The notes: generated from the letters alone by a model not told the origin. Numbered from the stretch's first letter, positions 49,042 through 59,823 are shown. The stretch: DNA of 64,000 nucleotides from CAVWUA01 sp963758025 (GCA_963758025.1 CAVWUA010000032.1:1-64000), one strand, 5' to 3'. A program made the numbers and translations.

Positions 49042-50688
49042 TCAGAACGGCACCGCGCCGGGAGGAGGCTGAGCCGGTTCGACGGGTGCCGGAGCCGGGG
49101 CGGCTTTCGGGGCCTCCGGCTGAGGCGCCGGCTTCGAGACCGCGGCCGGGGGAAACGCCGCTTTCGGAGCCGCGGCCTTGGCCTGGGCCTTCTGCGCCGC
49201 GCCGGCCACCGCCGCGTCGTGCTGGGACAGGGCGTTCTCGTAGGCCTGGAACGCCTCGTCGTCGAGGTAGCGCAGGATCAACGATTCGGCGTCGGCCAGT
49301 TGGGCCTGGACGGTCTTGGTCATCACGGGGGACTTCGATTCCGCCTGCTGGCGCTCGGCGTCGGCCTTGATCTCTTCGAGACGCTTGACGAAGATCGAGC
49401 GGGCCGGGAGCCGACGATATTGCGCGAGCAAACGGCGGATCTCGTCCCACGCCTCGCCGCCGAGCCGGGCTTCCAGCAAGGCATCGAGCTGAGCACGCTG
49501 GGCGACCTGATCAACCACGTCATCCTTCAGGGCGTTCAGGAGGGCTTCCAGCGCGACGGCCTGGGCATGCGGGTCGATCTTCAGGATGCGTTCCTCGTCC
49601 GTCTCGCCCGGCATGATCGGAAATTCGACCAGGGGCTCCACATTCGCGGCCAGGAGCCGGAGAACGACCGGGCCGTCGGGGATCTCGGGCGCGGGCACGG
49701 CGATGCGACCTTCGCGGTCGGTCAGCCCCACCTCGCGCGGAACCCCTTTGGGGAAGGTCCGCATGGTCAAAGTGTACCCGGCGGCCGGGGCTTCCTCGCC
49801 GACGGTCAGGAACCGGAACCGGGTCGGCGATCCGGCCGGCTTCACACCAACGGCCAGGAGCTGCTTCAGCCCGAAGATCCGGCGCGAGAGCGGGTCGGGC
49901 CACGAGCTGGCGATGGCGCAATGGGCGGTCGGGCCGTCCACCGATTCCACGACGAGATACGAATACGAAACCTGGTCGATCCGTTCCTCCGACGATGAAC
50001 GCCCTCGACGCTTGATGACCCGCACCGGGACGAACGCCGTCCCCGGCTGGACGACCGTGCCGGCGGGGCTGGCGGCCGTGAGCGACGCCCCTTGCACGGT
50101 CAGGCTCACCCCGCCCGCCGAGGATGGGCCGATCTGGGCCGAGGGAGTGAACAGCGTCTGGGACAACCCAAGCAGCGCCCGGGCCGCATCGGACGGATAG
50201 GGAGCGGGGGTCTGACGAACCGGCCCGAGATGCCGCGTCGCCACGTCGTAAGCCCGCCCGGAAAGGACGTAGCCGTCGCCGTCGTCGGGACCAATCTGGA
50301 TCATCCAGAGCTTGTCGAGCCCCCCCTCGACGAGCGGGACGAGTATTTCCACCGAGAGCCCGTCCGGGTCGGTCGTGGCGAGCGGCCCGGGGCCTTCGGC
50401 AACGTCCAGACTCCAGGGGGCGCCGATGAACCGTCGGACGAGTTCCCGCCAGGTGGCGACCATCTCCGCCCGGCCCCGGTCGTCGAGCCGAGCCCGGGGA
50501 TCGACCGAAACCCAGGCACGGATCGCGTAGGGCCGACGATCGAGCGGCGGCCTCGGCGCTGTTGTCGGAGAGGAGACCTCCGCCGGCCCCGTCGTTTCGG
50601 GGGCCGCGCCGAGGGCCAAGAGCAGGGCCAGGAGGCCGAGCAATCCGCTCACCAGGGGTCTCGGGCAAACCACGGTTCGATCGTCCAT
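49042..50688 (-). CDS. Hypothetical exported protein, third gene of FHA-PQQ operon
   Basis: 548 residues. A hydrophobic segment near the N-terminus (LVSGLLGLLALLLALGAA) is a signal peptide or anchor. The body has no family I recognise: an alpha/beta N-terminal part (RPYAIRAWVSVDPRARLDDRGRAEMVATWRELVRRFIGAPW), a central beta-rich part (KGVPREVGLTDREGRIAVPAPEIPDG) resembling a carboxypeptidase-regulatory-like domain, a helical part with coiled coil (~410-490), and a proline/alanine-rich tail. ATG 50688 lies 40 bases inside the upstream gene, so translation is coupled. The tail and composition resemble the other planctomycete envelope proteins here. Function unknown. Confidence 0.6.
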   Translation of the reverse strand: MDDRTVVCPRPLVSGLLGLLALLLALGAAPETTGPAEVSSPTTAPRPPLDRRPYAIRAWVSVDPRARLDDRGRAEMVATWRELVRRFIGAPWSLDVAEGPGPLATTDPDGLSVEILVPLVEGGLDKLWMIQIGPDDGDGYVLSGRAYDVATRHLGPVRQTPAPYPSDAARALLGLSQTLFTPSAQIGPSSAGGVSLTVQGASLTAASPAGTVVQPGTAFVPVRVIKRRGRSSSEERIDQVSYSYLVVESVDGPTAHCAIASSWPDPLSRRIFGLKQLLAVGVKPAGSPTRFRFLTVGEEAPAAGYTLTMRTFPKGVPREVGLTDREGRIAVPAPEIPDGPVVLRLLAANVEPLVEFPIMPGETDEERILKIDPHAQAVALEALLNALKDDVVDQVAQRAQLDALLEARLGGEAWDEIRRLLAQYRRLPARSIFVKRLEEIKADAERQQAESKSPVMTKTVQAQLADAESLILRYLDDEAFQAYENALSQHDAAVAGAAQKAQAKAAAPKAAFPPAAVSKPAPQPEAPKAAPAPAPVEPAQPPPGAVPF

Positions 50689-53157
50689 TGGCCGATCTCC
50701 TTGTAGAGGTGGTCGGTCGTCTCTCCCGGACCGCTCAGCCGGGTGCGCCAGGCGTGGTGGTCCACCAGTTGCCAGAGCGGCACGACCGGCAGCTCGTCGC
50801 GGACCTCGCGGTCGATCTGGGTGACGATCCCCCGCGCGGTGGGCCACTGGGGGGCGTTCTCCAACTGGAGCAGGAGTTGCAGGATGCGCGGGCTGGCGAC
50901 GGAGGAGAGCGGGTCGAGGCTCGGCGGGGCGTCGTAGCCGGGGCAGAGGATCGGCCCGGCGTCCCGCACCGGCTCGATGCAATCGAGCGCCCGGTAGGCC
51001 AGATCGAACCGCTCGCCGGCCCGGAGGGCACGCTCCAGTTCCGACTGCGACCGCTCGACGGTCTTCAGCTCGATCCCCGCCGCGCGGAATGCCTCGGCCA
51101 GGGCCGGCACGACGGCCCGCGTCTCGGGCATCGCCGGGTATTGCAGGGTCAGGCGGAGCGGAGCGCCCCCATCTCCTTGCGGGCCGCCGCGATCAGCAGG
51201 CGGGCGAGCTTCGGGTCGTGCTCCAGCGGCTCGACTCCCGGCGCGTTGGCGTAGCTATCGGCCGCGAACGGTCCGTCCAGCGGACGGTTCTCCCCGTCGG
51301 TCGCGTGCTGGAGCAGCGTCTGTTCCAGCAATCCCTTGCGGTCGATCGCGTAGGACAACCCCCGGCGGAGCGTGCGGTTGCGGAGGGCCGGGGTGCGTCC
51401 GTCGATCGCCAGGACGTGCAAGACTCGGCCGGACCGACCGGCCAACGCGGATCTCCGGCTCGCCCGAGAGCGCGGTGACGGCCGACGGCGGGACGTGCTC
51501 CAGGAGGCTGATTTCACCACGTTGCAGGGCCTTCAGGGCAGCCTCGGCGCCGGGCAGCGGGATCTCCCGCACGCGGACGATCTTCGCTGCTTCGCCAGGA
51601 GCGACGCGGAAGACCAGGCGGTCCTCGCTCTGGCTCTCGACCCGGTACGGTCCATCGCCGACCGGCTGCGGCTCGCCGCCGGGGACCGGCACGCGGCCAT
51701 CGGGACCGGCGTGCGCGGGACCGACCGGGCCGAGCAGCCAGGCCTCGGGCTTCAAGGGGGAGCGGTTCAGGAAGATCGACACCCGGTCCGACCCGTTCGG
51801 CTCGACCCGTTCGAGCAGGCTGGCCCATCGGGCGTGAAAGCCGGGCGTGTTCGGGTCCGTCCGGTCGGTGATCGACCGCACGACGTCGAGGGCCGAGACG
51901 CCCCGCGTGCCGTCGGACCACGTCAGGTCGTCGCGGATTGTCAGGTCGAGCCGACGGCCCAGGTCGGAGACTTCCAGCCGGGCGGTCAGTTGGCCGGGAA
52001 CTTGCCCAAGGGCGGCGGCCTCGCTGTCCTCGGCGAGGATTGGCAGATAGACCAGCCGGGTGGCCCTCGCGGCGGCCGGCGACCGCACGAACGGGCCGAA
52101 CGGCCGGGGCAGGTCCACCACGCCGACGTCCAGAGTCGGCACGGCGGCGAACGCCTCGGCGTACTGGTCGGGCAGGCCCTCCAGCGTCGGCCAGATCCGC
52201 AAAGCCTCGGTCAAGGCGTCGAGCCGCTCGGCCCCCGTCAACGACCCGGCCTGTTTCACCAGCGCGGCGGCCCGGTCGATGAACCGCTGCCGCACCGCGC
52301 GGGTTGAGGAGCTTTTCGGGGCGAACTGCTCCAGGTCGTGCAGGATGCGGCGGCCTTCGTAATACTGGCCTCGATCCATCTCCTGCGCGATCCGGGCGCC
52401 GTAGGCGTCGGCCAGGCGATCATCGAGGCCCGGATAATCCGGCTGGCGGTCATGTAGTTCCCGCAGGAGCCGCAGGCCGCGCTCGACGTCCCCCTGGCGG
52501 GCCAGCGACTCGGAGCCTTCCAGGTAGAGCAGGTCGTTGACGTGTTCGTCCAGCCCTTTCCAGTCCGGCTCGCGGGCCTGGACGGTCAGGTAATGCTCGA
52601 ACGCCCGGGCGTAGTTGTGGGTGCGGGCCAGCCGCTCCCCTTCGTCCAGGAGCAGGTCCTCGAAATAGACGATCTTCTTGATGTTGCCCCGCTTGATCTT
52701 GAAGTCGCCCGCCTCATCGCCGATCCGGTGGACCGTGATCTCGCTGATCTGCGGTGGACCGGGCGCGGGCTTCTTTGGCTCCTGGCCCGGGGCGAAGACG
52801 TTCCCCTCGGGGGGCGGCCCCTTGCGAGGCTCGGGCTTGCGGTCCTTCGACGGGTCGTAGGGCGGGAGCGGACGCGGGACGATCGGATCAACCTTCAGAG
52901 GTCGTGCCGTCGATCAGCGTGATCTCGTCGAAAGGGGGCGTCTGGAGCAGGCTCGCGTTGTTGTTGTTCTGCCCCGCGCTCTCGACCGAGGCAAACCAGG
53001 CGGCGAAGACCACGAAGAGAGCCATTTTCCAGGCGATTCGGGTTCTCGGGAGGTCGATTGCCCCGGCGGAACCCCCTCGGGATCTGTCGCTGACCTGAAA
53101 GCTCAAAATCTGAGCCGTTTTCAAGGGATTTCGGGCTCTTGTGAGGTAATTCCTCAT
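50649..53157 (-). CDS. ABC solute-binding-protein-like (family 5) with N-terminal anchor and helical region (three frame breaks)
   Basis: About 835 residues after repair of breaks near 52905, 51445 and 51170. A membrane segment (MALFVVFAAWFASVESAG) lies ~45 residues in; a region with FKIKRGNIKKIVYFEDLLLDEGERLA and TPR-like helices (YARAFEHYLTVQAREPDW, DVERGLRLLRELHDRQPDYPG, GQYYEGRRILHDLEQF) follows. The second half is peptide-binding-protein-like (SBP_bac_5): LTIRDDLTWSDGTRGVSALDVVRSI, VGDGPYRVE, LRRGLSYAIDRKGLLEQTLL, LRLTLQYPAMPETRAVV, REVRDELPVVPLWQLVDHHAW. No permease or ATPase gene accompanies it. ATG 53157 overlaps the upstream stop (ATGA), so that start is preferred over the internal ATG at 53025. 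It may be a sensor rather than a transporter part. Confidence 0.7.
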
Positions 53158-56100
53158 GGCTGGACCTCCTCGGACGTTGTCGCTGACCTCGCGCCCTCGG
53201 GAGGTGTTCCGGCCAGGGTGCGGACCGTGCCGGGGGCGACGGGAATGACCAGCTCCGGACCGACGACCCGAGGGGCGGACGCCGGCAAGGGGGGGACCTC
53301 GATGCGGTCGAGCGCTTCACCGCTCTCCAGGGAATGCGGCTGGAGGTTCCCCGCGCGGTCGAGGAACCACGCGGCGCCGTCGAGAATGGCCGGCGGGCCG
53401 ATCGGGGGACCGTCCACCAGCCGGACCGACCAGAGCCGGCGCCCCTCGGGACCGATCGCCAGGACGTTGCCCAGCCGGTCGGCGGTGAACAGGATTCCCC
53501 CCGCCGCCACCGGACCGAGCGCCGAGGGGCCTCCAGGGGCCACGCCCCCAGCGGGGAGAGGTCGCGGCTGCTCAGAGCCCGGACCCGGCCGTCGGCCGTC
53601 GCCACGACCAGAACCGCGCCGTTGGCCACCGGAGGCGCGAGCGGCGGACTGCCGAGGTCCTGGTACGATCCGTCCGCCACCAGCGCCGGGCGGGGATCTC
53701 CCCGGACGACCAGGCGACGCATCCGGCCGGAGCGGTCCACCAGGACGACCGCCTCGTCGTCGATCAAGGCGGGGGCGAGCCAGTCGGTCGGCCTCGTGCG
53801 GTCGAACGGCGGCACGAACGGGTCGGCCCGCGACGTGCCCGTCGTCGGGTCGATCAGGTGGACCGGTCCCGAAGCGGTCGGCACGAGCAAGGCCCGGTTC
53901 CAGAGAAGCGGCGGCACGCCCAGGGGGGCGGGCAGCTCGACCTGGCGGAGCGGGCCGGTCCCCTCGCCGACGAGCACGCTCCGGGCGCCGTCCTCGGGGA
54001 TGACGACGCGCAGGTCGTCGGCCGCCAGCCGGACGAGCGGGCGGGTGGGCAGGCGGAACTGGCCGGGGCCGGGCAATTGCCGCTGGATGAAGCCGCCGGA
54101 GGCCAGTTGCGACGCGCTGAGGCTCAGGGGGGTGCCGTCCGGCTCCAGGGTCTCCAGCCGGTCGCTGTCGGCCGACGCGGTCAGGCCCGACGGCCAGGGG
54201 GAGCCCAGCACGGTGCGCCAGGCGACCGAGCCATCCTCGGGCCGGACCCCCCAGAGCGCGACGCCGCGCCCGTCGATCTCCTGCTGGGTCAGGACCGCCA
54301 GGTCGCCGGACGTCTGGATCGGCGCGAGGGCCGGGCCCGCCCCCAGCAGGAGCCACGCCGGCTCGATGTCCGCGCGCTCGATGTCCAGGTCGAACCGGCT
54401 GGAACGGCTCCACGAGAGCCACAGCTCGCGCTCGCGGCGCGCCAGGGCAAAGGCCGGGCCGGACGGCCGCTCGTCGGCGGGAAGCCGGGCGATTTCCTGA
54501 AACGGCGTCTTCGCGTCCTCCGGACCGATCGCGTAGGCCGTCACGCTGCCCCGGTCGCTGGTCGCCCAGAGGACCGACCCTTGCGACGCGGGGGTGTCCC
54601 AGGTCCAGCCGGGAACCGAGATCCGCTGCGCCGGGCGGAGCGAGGCCCCGTCCTGCTCCAGCACGAAGACCCGCCAGTGGCCGGTCTCCAGGCCGTTGTT
54701 GATCGGAACGACCAGGTACCGGCCGATCCGCGCGGGGGTGCAGGGAATGGAGCCGGCGTCGTGCCCGAGGTACTCCACCGCGACGCACGAGAGCGGGTCG
54801 CTCCGGAGGACGAACAGGCTGGCCTGCCGCGCGACGAGGTAGAGGTGTTGCCCCGCCTCGTCGGCCACCGGAGAGCCGGTCAGGGGCATCCCCAGGTTCA
54901 GGATGCCGGTCCGCTCGCCGCTGGCCAGGTCGAGGACCAGGAGCTTGCCCGAGGCCGTCGGCTGCAAGACGCGAGGCCCGAGCACCAGCGGCGGGTCGTG
55001 GATCGGCTCACCGAGAGATTGCCGCCAGAGCAACGACCCGCTCCGGGCATCGACGCGGAGCAATTCCTCATGGCGGGCGTCGAAGACCAGGGCCGAGGGG
55101 GCGGCCCCCGCCACCGGCTGGGGACGGAACGGCGCCGAGAGCCCCACCGGAATATGCCAGAGCGGCGACCCGTCCGCCCCGTCCAGTCCGTAGGCGAACC
55201 CGTCCGCCAGCGCGAAGACGGCCGGCCCCTCTCCGGTCGGAACGAGCACCGGCGCGGGCAGCGAGGCCCGCAGAACGAGCGAGGTCGGCGGGCCGAGCGG
55301 CTCGGGGCGCGGGGTCGCCTCGGCGGCCTGACGGGTGGCGTCGAAGGTCACGGCCTTCCGCAGTAATTCGTTCGCCTGGAGCAATCGATCGACGACCGCG
55401 CGGTCGTCGGCCAGGTCGGGATACTCGGTCACGAGCCGGTCGCGCTCGGCGAAGACGGGCATCGGCTGCTCGGCGGCGATCGCCTTGTCCATCGCGGCCA
55501 GCGACGCGGCGCGGGTCTGCCCCTTGCGGACGGCGGCGCGGGCCTTGGCGAGCTTCGCGGGCAGGCGGGCCCGCTCGCGCATCGCCTCGGCGGCCGGGCC
55601 GGCGATCTGCTCGTGCAACGATCGCGCTGACTCGGCCAGGGCCAGGCTCTCGGCGTCGGCCGTCCGCGAGGCCCGATCGGCCAGCCCCTCGGCGCTCTGG
55701 AGCACGAGTTCGGCCAGGTCCATGCGGGAATCCTCGAACTCCGGCAATTCGCCGACCGAGGCGCGCATCTCCCGCGCGGCGTCGATCCCCTCCTTCCACG
55801 CCGGCGCGGCCCCGGAGGTGTATTGCCGGACCCTCGCCAGGGCGCGGAGCACCCGGGCCTTCCCGGCGCGGCGGTCCTCCGGGTTCTCCGCGATGAACCG
55901 GTCGAACCGCTCGATCGCGTTGAGGTTGTCCCCGTCCTTCATCAGATCGACGGCGGAGAGGTACAGGTTATCGGCCGTCCGACGCGCGATGATCCCCCAG
56001 AGGGAGACGCTCAGGAGGCCGAGCAGGACCAGGGCGGAGACCAGCCCGAGGATCAACGGCGAGGTGATGACCCGCTCCTGCCCCGGCGTCTGGTCGCGTC

Positions 56101-56666
56101 CGGTGAGCACCCGCAGGACCAGGCTCAAGGGTCTCTGCACCGGGCCTTCGTCGGCCTTCGTCGGCTGTCCGTCGGCCGGTTTCCCCCGTCCGGCCGATTT
56201 CAAGGAGCGGGCCAGGTCCTCCTCCCCGGCCTCGGTCCGCTTCCGGGGGGAGAGCCTCCCGCTCCTCCGACGGCGGGGCGACCTCCATGTCCTTCATCCA
56301 GTCGGCCCGCTCCAGCCGCTTCAGGACGGGGGGCTTCTCCTGCACCCGCGTCGGCTCGATGTCCATCGGGCCATCTTCCGGGTTGAGCAGGAAGATCCGG
56401 TAGCCACCGATCCGCAGCTCGTCCCCCTGGCGGAAGCTCGACGAGACCAGTTGCTTGCCGTTGAGGTCCAGCGCATAGGCTTCGGGGGTGGCCTCCACCT
56501 TGAACCGCCGCCGTTTCCAGCGCATCCGGGCATGGATCGGCTGCGCATCGGGATCGTCCAGCACCACGTCGCACTTCGGGTCCGAGCCGATCAGCGCCGT
56601 GGTGTCGCGCGAGATCGTCACAAACTCAACCCGTCCGCGACGGTCATGGACTTCCAGGGTCGCCAT
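53154..56666 (-). CDS. FHA domain - membrane segment - PQQ/beta-propeller protein (two frame breaks)
   Basis: About 1170 residues, joined across breaks near 56235 and 53530. N-terminal FHA domain (~1-95): ALIGSDPKCDVVLDDPDAQPIHARM and FRQGDELRIGGYRIFLLNPEDG. A linker, then one membrane segment (PLILGLVSALVLLGLLSVSLWGIIA), a TPR-like helical part (AVDLMKDGDNLNAIERFDRFI) and a long PQQ-like propeller: FALADGFAYGLDGADGSPLW, VDARSGSLLWRQSL, LLVLDLASGERTGIL, VALWGVRPEDGSVAWRTVL, and after the second break VLAIGPEGRRLWSVRL. The arrangement implies a cytoplasmic phosphothreonine reader coupled across the membrane to a periplasmic propeller. First gene of the three-gene operon; partners and kinase are not visible. 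Confidence 0.72.
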
Positions 56667-56989
56667 GCGGGAATCGTGACCTCAAATCAAAAGGGGGGAA
56701 ATTGATCGGACAGTGCGGGAACGATCATACGATCACGTTTGTTAATTCCATGACGGATGATGGCGGAAGGGAGCGTCCTCCGCTTCTCATTTTCTCCCGC
56801 TCAATGGGGGGAGCGTCCTCCGCTTCTCTTCCTCTCCCACTCGAAGGGGGGAGCGTCCTCCGCTTCTCTTCCTCTCCCCCTTAATAAGCATAGGTATGGA
56901 CACAACTTTTCGACCTGGGTAACTTCGATCGGCATGGCTATTACTTTGGACATCTGGACAAACGACACCAGGATCGGTACTGGAAACTC
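56667..56989. other. Intergenic region with tandem repeat, upstream of IS4-type transposase
   Basis: No gene supported. Contains the 40-base tandem repeat (listed) and, from about 56894 onward, sequence that reads as coding in the transposase frame without a start codon. Confidence 0.5.
56771..56880. repeat. 40-base tandem repeat, about 2.8 copies
   Basis: Copies begin at 56771, 56811 and 56851, each opening gagcgtcctccgcttctc and continuing with a pyrimidine-rich stretch ending ...ggggg. They abut directly, with no spacers, so this is not a CRISPR. Only a few positions differ between copies. Confidence 0.9.
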
Positions 56990-58330
56990 GTGAGCGAGCA
57001 TGCGCACGCGGTCAACGCGGTCGTGACTGGGCTGTCCGCCCTGCCGGGGACGGCCCAGCCCTTCGCCGCGGCCCGGGCCATGACCCGCTTCCTCAACCAC
57101 GACGACATCCCCTTCCACGCCCTCATCGAGCCCGCTCAGGACGCCGTTCGCTCCGCTTTATCCGCGTCTCCGGGGCGGTTCACGCTGGTTGTCCACGACT
57201 GGTGCATGTTCAACTTCAACACGCACACGTCGAAGCACGATCGCTATGTCCGTTCCCACGACACCGATCGGGGCTACGAGCTGGGGACCGCCCTGGTCGT
57301 CGACGCCGCGGATGGCCGCCCGCTGGGGCCGATGGAATTCCGCCTCCGCACCGCCGACGGCATGCTCTCGACGCGGCACGGCGGCGCCGCCGTGCCGCCG
57401 GGGCACGTCGATGAACTCGACGACGTGATGGCCGCGTCGCGACGCTGGGGCCTGGGCCGCACGCCGATCCATGTCATCGACCGTGAGGCCGATTCGGTCG
57501 GCCATTACCGCCGCTGGCAGGCCGCCGGCCACGCGTTCGTCGTCCGCGCCAACCGCGACCGCGTCGTCCTGCACGAAGGACACGCGTGCAAGCTGGGCGT
57601 GGTGGCCGCCGCCCTGACCGGCTCGTTCACCGACGTGCGCGACACGGCGGGCCGGCCCGAGACGGTCACGATCCGGGCCGGCACCGGGACGATTCGCGTC
57701 GCCGAGGCGACCGTGGTCCTGCACCGGCCGGCGCGACGCTATACCGGCGAGAAGACCGCCAGCGGCCATAAGAAGCAGGTCGACGTCCCGGGCCCGCCCG
57801 TGCCGCTGCGGCTGGTGGTGACGCAGGTGGTCGACGCGGCGGGGACGGTGCTGGCCGAGTGGCTCCTGCTGACGAACGTGGCCGTCGAGGATGCCGCCGC
57901 GGCGACGATCGGCCGGTGGTACGCGTGGCGGTGGGGGATCGAATCGTATCATAAGTTGCTCAAATCGGCCGGGATGAATGCGGAGTCGTGGCAGCAGGAG
58001 AGCGGCGCGGCGTTCCTGCGGCGGCTGTGCGTGGCGAGCATGGCCTGTCTGACGGTCTGGCACCTGCAACGAGACGAGTCGGAGGCCGCCGCAACCTTGC
58101 GCCGGGTCCTGGTGCGGCTGTCGGGTCGGCAGATGAAGCATCGGGTGGAGTCGACGGCGCCGGCGCTGCTGGCCGGTCTGGAGCGGCTGCTGGCGATCGA
58201 TGACCTGATGCAGGTCGAGGACCTGGAGGAGGTCCTCGACCTTGCGAGGCGCCACCTCCCCCGCCTCTTCCCCGACCGGGGTTTTCGTAAGGGTGAGCAG
58301 AACTGAAACGTGCACTATGTACACGGTAGA
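56894..58330 (+). mobile_element. Insertion sequence, IS4 type (limits approximate)
   Basis: Encloses the transposase at 56990-58306. Left limit set where transposase-like coding begins; right limit just past the stop. Ends not confirmed: no matching inverted repeats or target duplication were seen by eye. Confidence 0.5.
56990..58306 (+). CDS. IS4-family DDE transposase (5' end uncertain)
   Basis: 438 residues from GTG 56990. DDE features: VVHDWCMFNF (first Asp), HVIDREADSVGHYRRW (second Asp), and WRWGIESYHKLLKSAG (third acid in a Y-x2-R-x3-E-x6-K-like pattern). The insertion domain between is beta-rich, normal for IS4. The reading frame continues upstream in-frame to a TAG at 56891-56893 with protein-like sequence (FDLGNFDRHGYYFGHLDKRHQDRYWKL) but no ATG/GTG/TTG near its beginning, so the native start may be lost or an unusual codon. 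I could not find clear terminal inverted repeats. Probably a recent insertion beside an older, decayed one. Confidence 0.85.
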   Translation: MSEHAHAVNAVVTGLSALPGTAQPFAAARAMTRFLNHDDIPFHALIEPAQDAVRSALSASPGRFTLVVHDWCMFNFNTHTSKHDRYVRSHDTDRGYELGTALVVDAADGRPLGPMEFRLRTADGMLSTRHGGAAVPPGHVDELDDVMAASRRWGLGRTPIHVIDREADSVGHYRRWQAAGHAFVVRANRDRVVLHEGHACKLGVVAAALTGSFTDVRDTAGRPETVTIRAGTGTIRVAEATVVLHRPARRYTGEKTASGHKKQVDVPGPPVPLRLVVTQVVDAAGTVLAEWLLLTNVAVEDAAAATIGRWYAWRWGIESYHKLLKSAGMNAESWQQESGAAFLRRLCVASMACLTVWHLQRDESEAAATLRRVLVRLSGRQMKHRVESTAPALLAGLERLLAIDDLMQVEDLEEVLDLARRHLPRLFPDRGFRKGEQN

Positions 58331-58552
58331 GCTTTCGATATCTTCGCTGTGGCGACATGACTGATCTTCGCCGCACTTTGTTTCTTCGGCTTCGGCTATT
58401 AGGGCCACGGGGACTCTTTCGATACTCCGACAGGGGTAACTAAGAGCCCATTCGACCAGCGATACGGCGAACTCCGCCGCCGGCATCTCCTGGAATTCCA
58501 CCCACTCGTCCTTCGGGATCGCAAGCATCATCCTCCGGTGTTTCATCTTCAC
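58325..58552 (-). pseudogene. Possible 5' fragment of a small gene cut by the insertion sequence
   Basis: Reading minus from GTG 58552 (or ATG 58546, with AGGTGAAG just before it) gives about 75 residues beginning MKHRRMMLAIPKDEWVEFQEM and continuing AAEFAVSLVEWALSYPCRS. No stop occurs before the frame enters the transposase gene in antisense, so a genuine gene would have been truncated by the insertion. No family recognised. Evidence is composition and the ribosome site only. Confidence 0.25.
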
Positions 58553-58559
58553 CTATTCG

Positions 58560-59665
58560 GAGAGTTGATATCCGATACATCTCGGCATGCTCCGTACATG
58601 AGGGGAATGAAGCGCCGCTTGACGGGGTTCATCACGATGAACGATAGAAAGCCGCGTAGAAACTGAACAACGCCGCCTTGAAAGAACCCAACCCTCGATC
58701 TCCCCCTGGAGCGTATTCTCCATCTCCTGGAAGGCGTTCTCCAGGGTCCAGAGCTGGCGGTAGATGTCCGCGACGTTCGGGCGTAGGAGGACTCCACCGG
58801 CAGGTTCGTCACCAGGTGAATATCGGTGTCCCCCTCCCGGGTCGGCCGGTCAAGGACCACCGTGACCAGAGGGAAGGATGAGGATTCTCCGTCGTCGTTG
58901 ATGGAGAGAAGCGTCTGTCTCACCCCCACGCAGGAGGCGATCGTCCCTGCGCCTTTCGCCGGCCCACCGACTTGCAATGAAGGGTAGAACGAGCTGACGT
59001 TTCACGAATCTTCTTCCTCTCGGGCGATCCCGAAGGGGGAGCCGGAGGGGCAAAAGTTCCGGAATGCGATCGATAGACCCGCGCCGCGACCGTCTCCACG
59101 AACTGAGCCAGCAGCGATCGCGCCTGGGCATAGCCGTCTTCGCAGAGCACCACATCGATGGCCAGCATCAGTTCGGGATCGAAGACCACCAGGGCCTGAC
59201 CGGGCAAGGCGACGGCACGCATCGTCCGCAGTACCGCAATCCGGTGCTCGGTCTTGGCAAGGTGGTTGCCATCGAGGATCTTGGTGCGATAGCCCGGCAG
59301 AAACGGCGTCCGCGCACCTCCCATGGCGGTGGTGACCGCGCCGAGCCGCTCGGCCGACATCCGGACCATGGCCGCTCCGATCGGCGTTTCGAGGCGTTCG
59401 ATCTTGCGGTAGAGGGCCGTGAGCGAGGTGTGGAAGGGCACCGCGTTCTTGGAATAGGCGGCGTGGATAGAGGGGAGGATGCCACAGACGAGCACGCTCA
59501 TCAGTTCGACGATCGAAGAGAAGAGTAGATCACGCGTATACTGCCGTTGGGCGAGGTCCTAGAAGAGTTGATCGAGGACTCGGGGGTTGATGGCCTTCTC
59601 CAACAGAGCCTGGGTCATGAGGGTGATCGACTCGCCCTGGGTAAATCGTCGAAGGCGCTGTGGAA
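58560..59665 (-). pseudogene. Decayed IS4-family transposase
   Basis: Fragments of one transposase remain in order on the minus strand: TLMTQALLEKAINPRVLDQLF, then an in-frame TAG (complement of 59560-59562), DLAQRQYTRDLLFSSIVELM, VPFHTSLTALYRKIERLETP, RTKILDGNHLAKTEHRIAVLR, LPGQALVVFDPELMLAIDVVLCEDGYAQARSLL. Beyond ~59050 the frame is interrupted, and TVVLDRPTREGDTDIHLVTNLP marks a later piece at ~58850, after which frame shifts scramble the C-terminus. The ILDGN motif carries the usual first catalytic Asp; the second and third acids cannot be read in one frame. A different IS4 subgroup from the intact neighbour at 56990. Confidence 0.75.
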
Positions 59666-59743
59666 CGAGGGAACTCTCTCCTCGAAAGGCAGTAACTCCG
59701 AGCGGGAAGAGAGCTTAACACATTTATGTGGTGTATGTTTAGA

Positions 59744-59804
59744 GGGCTGGGTGGGCACTGCCCACCTCTTGCCGAAAGAGAAGAAGGTGGGCAATGCCCA
59801 CCCT
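59744..59804. repeat. REP-like inverted repeat, GTGGGCA-TGCCCAC palindromes
   Basis: Left arm gggtgggcactgcccacct and right arm aggtgggcaatgcccaccc are each near-palindromic and complementary to each other around a short A/G-rich loop (gccgaaagagaag). Could fold as one long hairpin or two small ones. Located between the decayed transposase and the stop of the gene at 59824; may act as terminator or as a non-autonomous repeat. Confidence 0.7.
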
Positions 59805-59823
59805 ACTTATAGACATATTTTCG

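Noticed and set aside
50649..53157. Oligopeptide ABC transporter operon
   Set aside because: Only a solute-binding-like domain is present; no permease or ATPase gene accompanies it, and the N-terminal helical region is atypical.
56771..56880. Possible CRISPR array
   Set aside because: The 40-base units abut without spacers and no cas genes are present.
57158..58552. A 464-codon minus-strand open frame
   Set aside because: Nearly all lies antisense to the IS4-type transposase; only its first ~75 codons outside the transposase were kept, as a doubtful fragment.
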